From: Candidatus Aenigmatarchaeota archaeon
GTDB lineage: Archaea > Aenigmatarchaeota > Aenigmatarchaeia > Aenigmatarchaeales > Aenigmatarchaeaceae
Reading direction: 5' to 3'
DNA: 16,908 nucleotides
Assembly (NCBI GenBank): GCA_018221065.1
Contig: JAAOXY010000103.1
Span: forward strand, 1-16,908
A program made the translations under genes and the position numbers. A model generated the notes under the pieces. That model made no database searches, had not been told where the DNA came from, and worked only from the letters and a program-made list of their open reading frames with translations. Of the stretch, positions 6,664-13,904 are shown piece by piece (position 1 is the stretch's first letter; each line of letters starts with the position of its first letter).

Positions 6664-7512
6664 TCACCTTTTCTTTCTACGAATTTTCCTTATTGGTTTT
6701 CTTTTAGAAATGTAGTATGATACATAAATCAAGTAAATGTAAGGCATTAAAACTATGGATATTATCATTCCTAGGAAATCTGCGAAGTTCAATTCTTCAG
6801 TTGTACCAGAAGCAATTCCTGTTATTGATGAAATAAGTACTGAGAATATTACTACTGCTATCAATAATATAATAGTTTCAACATAATTTGCTCTGACCAT
6901 TCTTATACTTCTTTTTATTCCTGTTATTGCTCCTACTTTATCCAATACAACAGAATATGCACTAAACATCAATAATGGCATTATCAATAGGAATGCTAAA
7001 ACAATCGCTAATATTCCTATTATCATAATAATTGGATTAAGGGCAGCTAATGTAATTACTAATAATATCATGACTGCATAGACTGTGAAAACAATCAACA
7101 TAATAAGAAGATTCAGAGCCAAAAATGTTTTCCATCTATGTTTTGCCTCATCGAACATAGTACCGAGTTTTACTTTTCCTTTTCCTTTCAATGCGTCTGC
7201 ACAGACCTTTATGAATGCTGTAGTAAGTATAGAATAAATTGCTATCCCAAACAGTATGATTAATACACCTAATAGTATTCCTGTCATATTGGCTTCTGTA
7301 AATATGACTTCAGTAAGCATTGTTGTGAATTCTGCATCAGACATAGTGTCTGCGTTAGTAACTAATGATGTAGCGACTGGTGCTATCATGAAAATAAGTC
7401 CTATTATCAAGAAAGCGTATAAGATTACAGATAATGTTACAGAACCTGCTACTAATGGTTTCCAATTCTTCTTTAGTGCTTTCCAAGCTATTCCAAAATG
7501 TTCTAATGCCAT
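6664..7512 (-). CDS. Polytopic membrane protein, about six helices (GlpQ-membrane-domain/DUF7847-like)
   Basis: The 282-aa protein begins with an amphipathic stretch (LEHFGIAWKALKKNWKPLV) leading into about six hydrophobic segments (near 20-45, 74-100, 130-155, 158-187, 210-232, 245-269), and ends with a basic tail (KRKPIRKIRRKKR). A cytoplasmic loop has KVCADALKGKGKVKLGTMFDEAKHRWKTF-type sequence, and a second reads GAITGIKRSIRMVRANY. This organisation resembles the broad archaeal/bacterial group of membrane proteins related to the glycerophosphodiesterase membrane domain. The resemblance is from memory and no catalytic site is seen. A TATA box 26 bases before the ATG and no ribosome binding site point to a leaderless message. 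The downstream Yip1-like gene is translationally linked. Confidence 0.7.
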   Translation of the reverse strand: MALEHFGIAWKALKKNWKPLVAGSVTLSVILYAFLIIGLIFMIAPVATSLVTNADTMSDAEFTTMLTEVIFTEANMTGILLGVLIILFGIAIYSILTTAFIKVCADALKGKGKVKLGTMFDEAKHRWKTFLALNLLIMLIVFTVYAVMILLVITLAALNPIIMIIGILAIVLAFLLIMPLLMFSAYSVVLDKVGAITGIKRSIRMVRANYVETIILLIAVVIFSVLISSITGIASGTTEELNFADFLGMIISIVLMPYIYLIYVSYYISKRKPIRKIRRKKR

Positions 7513-7533
7513 AGTGTAGATTAGAAAAAGTCA

Positions 7534-7541
7534 AATATAAA
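7534..7541 (-). promoter_or_regulatory. TATA box for the membrane-protein operon (leaderless)
   Basis: TTATATTT on the minus strand is centred about 26 bases before the ATG at 7512. It lies directly downstream of the secG stop codon, so the membrane-protein pair has its own promoter. Confidence 0.55.
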
Positions 7542-7545
7542 GCTT

Positions 7546-7710
7546 TCAGATTGGCAATAAAAACATCATCATGACTTCAAGAACTACAAGACCCACACAT
7601 ATTCCTAAAACATGTTCTGGATTTAGCTTTAGTATACTCTCATCTTCTTCAAAATATCTTACTAAACCAGCCATTCCACTTGGTGCTTGTTGTTGCTGTT
7701 GTTTTGCCAT
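7546..7710 (-). CDS. secG: Preprotein translocase subunit Sec61-beta
   Basis: This 54-aa frame has the layout of archaeal Sec61 beta: a short polar N-terminus (MAKQQQQQ, a glutamine run), the conserved GMAGLVRYFEED segment, the LNPEHVLG motif before the membrane, and one C-terminal transmembrane helix (CVGLVVLEVMMMFLLPI). It is the small tail-anchored subunit of the SecYEG/Sec61 protein channel in the cytoplasmic membrane. It begins 10 bases after the CYTH gene on the same strand with a GTGAG-type ribosome binding site, so the two are probably co-transcribed. The Gln run is a mild peculiarity, since many archaeal versions have Lys/Ser-rich tails. Length and motif order make the call firm. Confidence 0.92.
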   Translation of the reverse strand: MAKQQQQQAPSGMAGLVRYFEEDESILKLNPEHVLGICVGLVVLEVMMMFLLPI

Positions 7711-7719
7711 GCTACTCAC

Positions 7720-8283
7720 TTACTTTTTTAGATATTTAAAGGTATCAACTATTTTGTTCATTTCATTAGAATCAAAGCTTATTTTTCCTTCTTTTTCCAA
7801 ATAGAATAATAATCTTCCATAACCCATCTGAGAATCCTTTAGATTTAGTTGTTCTGCTATTTTTCTTACTTCTGATTCTTCTCCTTCAATCTCTATGTAT
7901 GGTCCTAAATGTGTCACATCATCTAAAACTATTTCTACGTTGTCTTTAATCCAAACTTCTCTCTGTTTTGATATCACTCTTCTTCTGACCATTATACTTG
8001 AGAATAAATCTAGAGCTGATTGTGGATCATCAATATCCAAAGAAACTTCATCCCATCGATTTTCTTCCATGAAGGCTTTTAGTTCAACTGCTGGTCTCTT
8101 GTTTTCTACTAATCTGATTCTGATAACAAAATAACCTGATTTCAAATCACTTCCTGGTTCCCATGTTTTTGGTTCAAAGATAAGATCATGCATCTGGAAT
8201 GATTCTTTTTTGGAGAAACCTAATTCTTGTATTCTGTCTTCAATGCCTTCTGGCTTTTTGAATCTAAGTTCAAACTCTTCCAT
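7720..8283 (-). CDS. CYTH-domain protein (class IV adenylyl cyclase / thiamine-triphosphatase-like)
   Basis: The 187-aa protein is a single CYTH domain, a beta-tunnel that binds organic or inorganic triphosphates with divalent metal. The N-terminal signature ExExK appears as EFELRF (Arg in place of Lys). Later paired charged strands are VIRIRLVE, AVELKAF, RRRVISKQREVW and VEIVLDDVTHLGPYIEIEGE, all in the family's order. A C-terminal helical part (KIAEQLNLKDSQMGYGRLLFYLEKEG) also fits the family. Members make cAMP, hydrolyse thiamine triphosphate or hydrolyse inorganic triphosphate; which one cannot be told. The ATG at 8283 has no ribosome binding site but a TATA box at 8303-8310, consistent with a leaderless transcript. 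secG follows. Confidence 0.88.
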   Translation of the reverse strand: MEEFELRFKKPEGIEDRIQELGFSKKESFQMHDLIFEPKTWEPGSDLKSGYFVIRIRLVENKRPAVELKAFMEENRWDEVSLDIDDPQSALDLFSSIMVRRRVISKQREVWIKDNVEIVLDDVTHLGPYIEIEGEESEVRKIAEQLNLKDSQMGYGRLLFYLEKEGKISFDSNEMNKIVDTFKYLKK

Positions 8284-8302
8284 ACAGAATATTTAGAATG
8301 AA

Positions 8303-8310
8303 AGTATAAA
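8303..8310 (-). promoter_or_regulatory. TATA box for the CYTH-secG operon
   Basis: TTTATACT on the minus strand lies about 24 bases before the ATG at 8283, giving a leaderless or nearly leaderless start. It sits between the 3' end of the RNase P RNA gene and the CYTH gene. Confidence 0.5.
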
Positions 8311-8315
8311 AGAAG

Positions 8316-8590
8316 TAGTGTGCTGGGCATAGCCTGTCTTATGTGAAGCGGATCGAACTCAAATCGAGTTTTCATCTGTACCGCTCGACAGCATTTATCT
8401 TAGCGACCTACCCGCCGCTCTTTCATCATCACGGCCTACTTGGTCTTGCACCGTGCCGACAGAGTTGGTAAGGAACATCTAACGCTCCAACACAACTATC
8501 TGAAACTCTCGCCTCAATCTCTCGTGAGATGGCACATTATTGGTGGACAGAGCTTCCTCCCTTTCGGGGCAGCTGTCTACCCAGCTCACT
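8316..8590 (-). ncRNA. rnpB: RNase P RNA
   Basis: This is the catalytic RNA that removes tRNA 5' leaders. On the minus strand the conserved blocks appear in order. Stem P1 is formed by GCTGGG near the 5' end (about 8580-8586) and CCCAGC at 8322-8327. Conserved region I reads GGGAGGAAGCTCTGTCCACC. Regions II/III appear as GGTGCAAGACCAAGTAGGCC. Region IV appears as AGATAAATGCTGTC. Region V appears as GACAGGCTATGCCC. The universal P4 helix forms as AGC-(bulged U)-CUGUC pairing with GACAGGCU, including the conserved bulged U. Ends are set by P1 and are approximate. A TATA box lies about 25 bases upstream. Confidence 0.93.
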
Positions 8591-8610
8591 AATTATAGTA
8601 ATTTAGGAAC

Positions 8611-8620
8611 GTATAAAAAG
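8611..8620 (-). promoter_or_regulatory. TATA box for RNase P RNA
   Basis: CTTTTTATAC on the minus strand, preceded by an A-rich BRE-like stretch, is centred 25 bases before the predicted RNase P RNA 5' end at about 8590. Confidence 0.6.
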
Positions 8621-8649
8621 GTTTTTATTCTTGGCCATTATCATTAAAA

Positions 8650-9813
8650 TCAAAGTTTGGCTATTTTCCATCTTACAAGCAAATTAGAAAATAGGATTGG
8701 AACAATGAATTTGAATATTATGCTTGATGCTATAATTATAGAATAAAGATCAGAAGTTATTAGACCATTGTCAAAGAGTATCTTTATGATTATTATACTT
8801 GTACTGAATCTTACAGAAAGGCCGATTCCCAAAAGAATGGATTTTTTTACTCCTAATACATTTCTTCCGACAAAATATGAACCTAAAAGTTTACTTGCTT
8901 TTGATGCAACAACTATCAATAAAACGAGAAATGGATATGTTATTATAGAATTAATATCCATTGAAAGTCCTACCCATAAGAAGAATATTGGAGCAAAAAG
9001 ACCATATACTATAGCTTTGAGCTCGTTTTCAATTTCTTTAAATCTTGTTTTGGGCAAGAATCTTCTTACAGCTATTCCAGAAAGCAGTGCTGCTATTGGT
9101 TCAATATGCATATATTCTCCTATCCCTAAAAAGAAGAACAGTAGAAAGATTGCGAAAAGAAACAAAATTTTAATATCCAAAAATTGGAATTTTTTAACTT
9201 TCTTAAATTTTGGTGAAATAAATATTATTCCAATAAATAAAAGAATTGATCCTATTATCATTCCTATATTCAAATAAGTATTGGATATAGAATCGTGACC
9301 TATTAAAAATACGACAAATATCAAAATCAATATTTCGAATATATCATCAAGAGTTCCTATTCCTATTATGCTCTGTCCTAATTTTGTATTCAATATTTTA
9401 AATTCATCCAATATGGGAACTAAAATTGCTTCGCCAACAGTGGCAAATGATAAACTCACAATAAATGCAATCAACCAACTGTAGCCAAATATGAAATGAA
9501 TTATTAATGTACCGATACTAGCTTCAAAAAGAATGATTACAAACGTAGCTCTGATTATAAAGTTTTTCATCTTTTTTAATTTTGTTAAATCGATCCCAAA
9601 TCCTATTATAAACAGTAATAGGTACATTCCTAATTGCGCCATAAATTCAAAAATTGGAGAAGATGTTATAGATTGAAATGGATTATAAATTGCAAGAAAT
9701 GAACCTAATAGTAATGCTGCAAATATCCACGGAATCCTTAATTTCTCTATAAATATACCTAATATAATAGTCAGTAAAAATGATATGGCCAAAAATAAAA
9801 ACATATTTAGCAT
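8650..9813 (-). CDS. CPA2-type cation/proton antiporter (Kef/NhaA-like sodium/hydrogen exchanger)
   Basis: The 387-aa integral membrane protein has about 12 hydrophobic segments and the monovalent cation:proton antiporter-2 pattern: LRIPWIFAALLLGS after the first helix, SFATVGEAILVPILDE, and the ion-binding pair LDD in IGIGTLDDIFEILILIF. Also typical are IEPIAALLSGIAVRR and FFLWVGLSMDI near the C-terminal half. No soluble TrkA-type nucleotide-binding domain follows, so it is a stand-alone transporter core. It probably exchanges Na+ or K+ for protons across the cytoplasmic membrane. The Met at 9813 is chosen because a TATA element (9836-9846) is 26 bases upstream. The frame stays open for 23 codons further, but these overlap the divergent gene's promoter. 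The residue pair DD is associated with electrogenic members. Confidence 0.88.
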   Translation of the reverse strand: MLNMFLFLAISFLLTIILGIFIEKLRIPWIFAALLLGSFLAIYNPFQSITSSPIFEFMAQLGMYLLLFIIGFGIDLTKLKKMKNFIIRATFVIILFEASIGTLIIHFIFGYSWLIAFIVSLSFATVGEAILVPILDEFKILNTKLGQSIIGIGTLDDIFEILILIFVVFLIGHDSISNTYLNIGMIIGSILLFIGIIFISPKFKKVKKFQFLDIKILFLFAIFLLFFFLGIGEYMHIEPIAALLSGIAVRRFLPKTRFKEIENELKAIVYGLFAPIFFLWVGLSMDINSIITYPFLVLLIVVASKASKLLGSYFVGRNVLGVKKSILLGIGLSVRFSTSIIIIKILFDNGLITSDLYSIIIASSIIFKFIVPILFSNLLVRWKIAKL

Positions 9814-9835
9814 ATTATATTTATTTGAAGTAACT

Positions 9836-9846
9836 GTATTTAAGTA
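9836..9846 (-). promoter_or_regulatory. TATA box for the antiporter gene (leaderless)
   Basis: TACTTAAATAC on the minus strand lies 26 bases before the chosen ATG at 9813. It also argues against the longer reading frame, which would start inside or upstream of the promoter. Confidence 0.5.
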
Positions 9847-9867
9847 TCTATAAAAATATTTATTGAG

Positions 9868-9875
9868 TTTATATA
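9868..9875 (+). promoter_or_regulatory. TATA box for the 205-aa membrane protein (leaderless)
   Basis: A perfect TTTATATA lies 26-27 bases before the ATG at 9899. It forms a back-to-back promoter pair with the antiporter gene, with TATA boxes only about 30 bases apart. Confidence 0.6.
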
Positions 9876-9898
9876 TCCTCATGGCTTTATTTATTTAT

Positions 9899-10516
9899 AT
9901 GGAATCGATTGATATTATTAAAAATTATCTTAGGAAATCAAAGTATCTTAATCATGCACCTAAACGGAATACATTGATAAGGTTTTTATTACTAATCAGT
10001 ATTTTAATCATTTATTTTATCTATATTTCATTACAATATGGGATTGGTAATGGTTTTATGATAGGCATTTTAACTTGGAGTGTCTTTGTATTGTGTACTC
10101 CAATCGCTGATGCCGGATTTCTTTTAGATTTTCCGATACGTTTATTGACAAAAATTCGAATGATTTACTCAGAAATTGTTGTATGGACTTTTGCTATTTT
10201 GATGAATCTTTATTTTTTAACTTTTAATCCGATGATATATGAAAAAACTGGAATTCTTCAATTATTCAAACTTATACTATTGAATCCATTCCCATTTTGG
10301 ATCATAATTTTTATTTCAGCTATTGGAACATTTTTATCATTGTATTTTGCTGATGAGATGATTGATGTAAGTAAACATATTCATAGAAAAAAATATCTGA
10401 AATATAAAAATAAATACAGATTTATTTTAATTGTGTTGATAATAATTTCCATCTTGATGATTTATAATGCTATTTTAAGCTATATTGGGATTAATCAATT
10501 AAATCTTCTTTTTTAA
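9899..10516 (+). CDS. Unrecognised integral membrane protein (205 aa)
   Basis: The protein starts with a short basic cytoplasmic segment (MESIDIIKNYLRKSKYLNHAPKRN). About five hydrophobic helices follow, with a notable polar/proline motif between two of them: LCTPIADAGFLLDFPIRLLTKIRM. A Lys/His-rich loop (KHIHRKKYLKYKNKYR) precedes the last helix. I do not recognise the family. The conserved-looking PIADAGFLLDFP segment may mark a functional site, since acidic residues within a membrane region are unusual. The start at 9899 is chosen over Met codons or TTG at 9863-9881 because it lies exactly where a transcript from the TATA at 9868 would begin. It is divergent from the antiporter and may be co-regulated. 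A T-rich stretch overlaps its stop codon. Confidence 0.7.
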   Translation: MESIDIIKNYLRKSKYLNHAPKRNTLIRFLLLISILIIYFIYISLQYGIGNGFMIGILTWSVFVLCTPIADAGFLLDFPIRLLTKIRMIYSEIVVWTFAILMNLYFLTFNPMIYEKTGILQLFKLILLNPFPFWIIIFISAIGTFLSLYFADEMIDVSKHIHRKKYLKYKNKYRFILIVLIIISILMIYNAILSYIGINQLNLLF

Positions 10517-10583
10517 TCAAATGCCTGATTACTGATATAATTAATAATTACAATATAATACTAAATATAGCTAACGCTAGTTC
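10517..10583. other. AT-rich spacer between the 205-aa membrane gene and the 23S terminator
   Basis: These 67 bases contain no frame or RNA that I can support. TAGCTAACGCTAG (10567-10579) is an imperfect inverted repeat that could form a small hairpin. The two flanking units converge here. Confidence 0.4.
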
Positions 10584-10602
10584 TTAAAAAATAAGAAAAT
10601 AA
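10584..10602 (-). terminator. T-rich terminator of the 23S rRNA unit
   Basis: On the minus strand the run reads TTATTTTCTTATTTTTTAA and comes directly after a hairpin-like element (10603-10666). It is the first strong oligo-T tract downstream of the 23S gene and probably ends the rRNA transcript. Confidence 0.5.
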
Positions 10603-10666
10603 TGGGAATCATAAGCTACTCCTGTTTGCACACAGAGTGCTTGGGGGCGGTTCAGTCATTTTCCCA
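10603..10666 (-). ncRNA. Structured 23S trailer element of unknown type
   Basis: In the 3' trailer of the 23S transcript, TGGGAA (10661-10666) pairs perfectly with TTCCCA (10603-10608), closing a 64-nt element. Inside, ACTCTGT and ACAGGAGT can pair with one bulged base, and GCAC/GTGC can form an alternative. It sits just before the T-rich terminator. The size is tRNA-like, but no T-arm or anticodon arm can be drawn. I do not recognise a 5S rRNA here either. It could be part of the terminator or an independent small RNA. Confidence 0.35.
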
Positions 10667-10708
10667 AATAACTACTAAACATGTTTACGGGTTTTAACGC
10701 CCTGCAAC

Positions 10709-10737
10709 ATGATCATGTCAAATTAACTAGTAAAGGA
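10709..10737 (-). repeat. 3' half of the pre-23S processing stem
   Basis: On the minus strand TCCTTTACTAGTT (10725-10737) is the exact reverse complement of AACTAGTAAAGGA at 13880-13892. TGATCAT (10709-10715) pairs with ATGATCA at 13898-13904. Together they bracket the mature 23S ends, as rRNA processing stems do in archaea. Confidence 0.75.
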
Positions 10738-10746
10738 AATTAAAGG

Positions 10747-13700
10747 GGCCTAAGCCAAAAGGCCTTTAGTGGTAGTGAGCTGAATACGTCGCGTAAGCTT
10801 CGTACTTACACCCCTACTCTATCAAACGGATCGTCTATCCGCGGCCGGTTGCTTATTTTTCCCGGTGGTTTCAGGCTTAGATGCCCTCAGCCTTTAACCA
10901 TTATGGCGTAGCTGACCAGCGATACCTTTCGATAACTGGTCGACCAGAGGCCACGAGTGCGCGTTCCTTTCGTACTTGCGCATTCTTCGGGTCAAGCAAC
11001 GACACCCTCAGAAGATATAAACCGTACTGTCTTTATCGTTTGTATAAAATTTTTAAAACTAATATTCCGTATCTGGTAATCTGATTTCATCGCTAGCTAC
11101 AGCTAATGCATTCGCACTAGCTTTTGCTAAAGCTAATCAGAACACTGGGACACGAAGACCTCGTGGAAGCAAATTAATATTTCTAAATATTTTGCACCTG
11201 TTCCACAGAAGATAACCCTATACAAATCACGACGTACTGAACCCAGCTAACGTCCCCCTTTGATCAGTGAACACCTGCACCCTTGGCCGCAGCTGCACGG
11301 CCAGGAGGGGGGGAGCCGACAGCGAGGTAGCAACGCGCGGGGTCAATAGGAGCTCTCGCCCGCCACGACTCAGTTATCCCCGGGGTAGCTTTTCTGAAGT
11401 CACCGATAGCCATCAGGACCAACTCGGCGTTTCGCTAGCCCAGACTTTCGTCTCTGGATCACTTGCGTTGCGTGATCCAGTCAGGCTGACTTTTGCGCTT
11501 ACACTCTACATCCGATTCCTGACCGGATTGAGTCAACCTTAGGGCACTCATGATCTCTTGTCATGAGTGTACCGCCCCAGCCGAGCTGCCCACCAATCGA
11601 TGTTCCCCCGAGTCGAAGGTTAGCTGTGCGATTATGGAAAAGCAGTGTTACATTGTTGCCTATCTAAAGCCCGCGAGCCTTAGCATAACAGCTCCTGCTT
11701 ACACTATGTGACCATAACCACACAACAACGACAGGCTGCAGCAGAGCTCCACGGGGTCTTCTCTTCCCTCTGAGGGTCTGTAGCCTTCTCGCTACAAAAG
11801 CAGGTTCGCCGGACTCCGGTTTGGGACAGCGAGGAAGTCGTTAAGCCGTTCATGCGGGTCGTCATTTAAACGACAAGGGATTACGCTACCTTAAGACGGT
11901 CAGAGTTACCGCCGCCGTTTACGAGGGCTTGGCCCGGTTGGAACCAGGTTTCACACACTCGCACTGGGCAGACATCACCGGCTATACAAAAGATTTCTCT
12001 TTAGCAGCCAGCTACGTTTTTGTTAAACAGTCGCTTCCTCCTTGATACTGAGACCTATGCACTTCTGCATAGGCAACCCTTCTACCGAAGATACGGGTCT
12101 AATTTGCCAAATTCCCTAAACCGGAATTATCCGATACGCCATTGCCTTCTCAGCAAGGGGCACCTGTGTCGGTTCTGAGTACGAACTTGTACAATCCTTC
12201 CTTTCTGCATTTTCATGGACTCTAGAAATTTGCTGAGCTCGAGTATACACCCAAGCCATTCACGATTTCAACCAATTCTCTCCATGACGGAACTCCTTGG
12301 TCTTATACGCTTAGCTTACGTCAACATATCCTACAGTGTCTGCAGAAAGGCTTGCGTTACCGCGTGTATGCACTAGGTACAGGAATATTAACCTGTTTCC
12401 CTTTCTCCAATCTCAGTTAAGAATTGGATTAGGATCGACTAACTCCCGACTGATCGTCATTGTCGGGAAAACCTTGCCCTTTAGGCGGATGAGATTCTAA
12501 CTCATCTTTGTGCTACTACTAGCAGGATTTTCATTCCTACACGGTCCACATCTCCTTACAGAGGTGCTTCTATCCATGCAGGACGCCTCCATACGCTATG
12601 TCTTTCGACATCTGGGGTATCGGTAGTTAACTTACTCCCGTCCATCTTCAGCGCATTAGCCCTCGAAAGGTCCGCTGTTACGCGTTGTTTAACGGATGGC
12701 AGCTTCTGAGCCTACCGCCCTTCTGTTTTGGGACTAACACAACTTTTGTGACTTAGTTAACATTTTGGGACCTTAACCCCAGGCTGGGTTGTTCCCCTTT
12801 CGGAGCTTTACCTTACGCAAAACCCCTCACTCCTGTCGTCTACAGCGTTGACAAATTATTAGTTTGACAGCAAAGCCGGAAGTTTCCTTCCTTAACTTTC
12901 CAATCAGTGCTTTACCTCATCAACTACCTCGAACAGAGCTGTGCTGGGACACATTTCTGGAGGAACCAGCTATCACCGTTCTCGATTGGCTTTTCACCCC
13001 TATTCCCAGATCACCCGAATGCTTAGGAACAATACCGGTAACGGACCTCCATGAGGGTTTCCCCCCACTTCATCCTGTCCAGGAATAGATCGAACGGTTT
13101 CGGGTACTGCCCCTGTGACTTCTCGCACTTTCACACGAAGCGCCTCACCGAAGTTGCGCGCTTTTTGCTTTCGCTACGCCTACGTGCCGTAAGACACTTA
13201 AGCTTGCCACAGAAACAAACTCCCTGCCTAGTGTTTCAAAACTTACACCATGACGCTGTAAACCACTGGTCGTACAAACTCCTCACGAAGTGTTCCTTCC
13301 CAATGGCACCTTTCACGCCATGATAGACTATAACTAACTGGTTTCAGGGTCTTCTCACCTTCGGCTAAGAATACTTTTCAGCTTTCGGTCACCCTACTTG
13401 TTCGCTATCGGACTTTCCAAATATTTAGAGTTTGGGGCTGATGTCCCCATTCCTGCTGCGTATCCAGGCAACAGTACTCGTTATTTGCAATCAACTGTTC
13501 GGTCTTCCTCTACTGGACTATCACCATCTACGGTAAACCTTTCCAGGTTACTTCGAGTCAACCAACGAAGCTGTACACAAACACCACATCTAGTTACATT
13601 TCTGCAACCATTCGGAACGCTCTGATCCGTTTTCAGTCGCCCTTACTCACGGAATCGCAATTGCTTTCTCTTCCTCCGCTTACTAAGATGCTTCAATTCA

Positions 13701-13870
13701 GCGGGTTCCCAATCCTTCCGGATCACCAATCGAAATTGGTACGAAGTCGCATTAGGCAATCAGTGGTTCAAAGGCAGCTTGCGCCTCGCCACTGCTTATC
13801 GCAGCTTGCTACGACCTTCATCGGTTTGGAAAGCCTAGCCATCCACCAGTTAGCATTACCTGCTTAGACC
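10747..13870 (-). rRNA. 23S ribosomal RNA (contains a 195-nt insertion)
   Basis: This is the large-subunit rRNA, read on the minus strand. The 5' region has the conserved AACTGGTGGATGGCTAGGC followed by GAAGGTCGTAGCAAGCTGCG. The sarcin-ricin loop appears as AGTACGAAAGGAAC (10961-10976 region), and the peptidyl-transferase neighbourhood AGCTGGGTTCAGTACGTCGTGA at about 11227-11248. The ends are set by helix 1: GGTCTAAGC at the 5' end pairs perfectly, with one G-U, with GCTTAGGCC at the 3' end. The span is 3124 nt; subtracting the 195-nt insertion at 11032-11226 leaves about 2929 nt, a normal archaeal length. No 16S, tRNA or recognisable 5S is adjacent. Short frames on the plus strand across this gene are not coding. 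Confidence 0.96.
11032..11226 (-). other. Probable intron in 23S rRNA helix 93
   Basis: The universal loop GUCGUGAGACAG is split here into GTCGTGA (ending 11227) and GACAGTACGG (starting 11031). The flanks align base for base with the conserved core, and exon helix 93 still pairs (GTAC/GTAC). Intron ends: TTGTATA (11219-11225) pairs with TATACAA (11040-11046). Next to it exon TCGT (11229-11232) pairs with intron ACGA (11036-11039), with three-base bulges GAT and TAA on either side. That resembles the bulge-helix-bulge fold cut by archaeal splicing endonuclease, though the outer helix is imperfect and the exact cut may shift by one base. No open frame for a homing endonuclease fits in 195 nt. 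Confidence 0.75.
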
Positions 13871-13879
13871 CTGTCTCTA

Positions 13880-13904
13880 TCCTTTACTAGTTGTCATTGA
13901 TCAT
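13880..13904 (-). repeat. 5' half of the pre-23S processing stem
   Basis: This is the partner of the 10709-10737 element: a perfect 13-bp helix nearest the mature 23S end and a further 7-bp helix outside it, separated by an unequal internal loop (5 and 9 nt). Archaeal pre-rRNA is usually cut at a bulge-helix-bulge in this stem. I could not draw a canonical one here, so the cut site is unresolved. Confidence 0.75.

Noticed and set aside
8768..9277. A 169-codon plus-strand frame
   Set aside because: It is antisense to the antiporter gene, whose translation has clear family motifs; the translation of this frame does not.
10603..10666. A tRNA in either orientation (64-nt closed element)
   Set aside because: There is no GGTTCRAAYCC T-arm, no seven-base-pair acceptor stem and no anticodon arm.
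10603..10747. A 5S rRNA in the 23S trailer, suggested by TGGGAAAA and AACCGCCC
   Set aside because: The essential CCGAAC-type loop and 120-nt three-way fold could not be drawn; the likeness is limited to short strings.
11032..11226. A group I self-splicing intron in the 23S gene
   Set aside because: There is no U before the 5' junction, no terminal G, and no room for a P3-P9 core in 195 nt; the paired ends fit an archaeal bulge-helix-bulge better.
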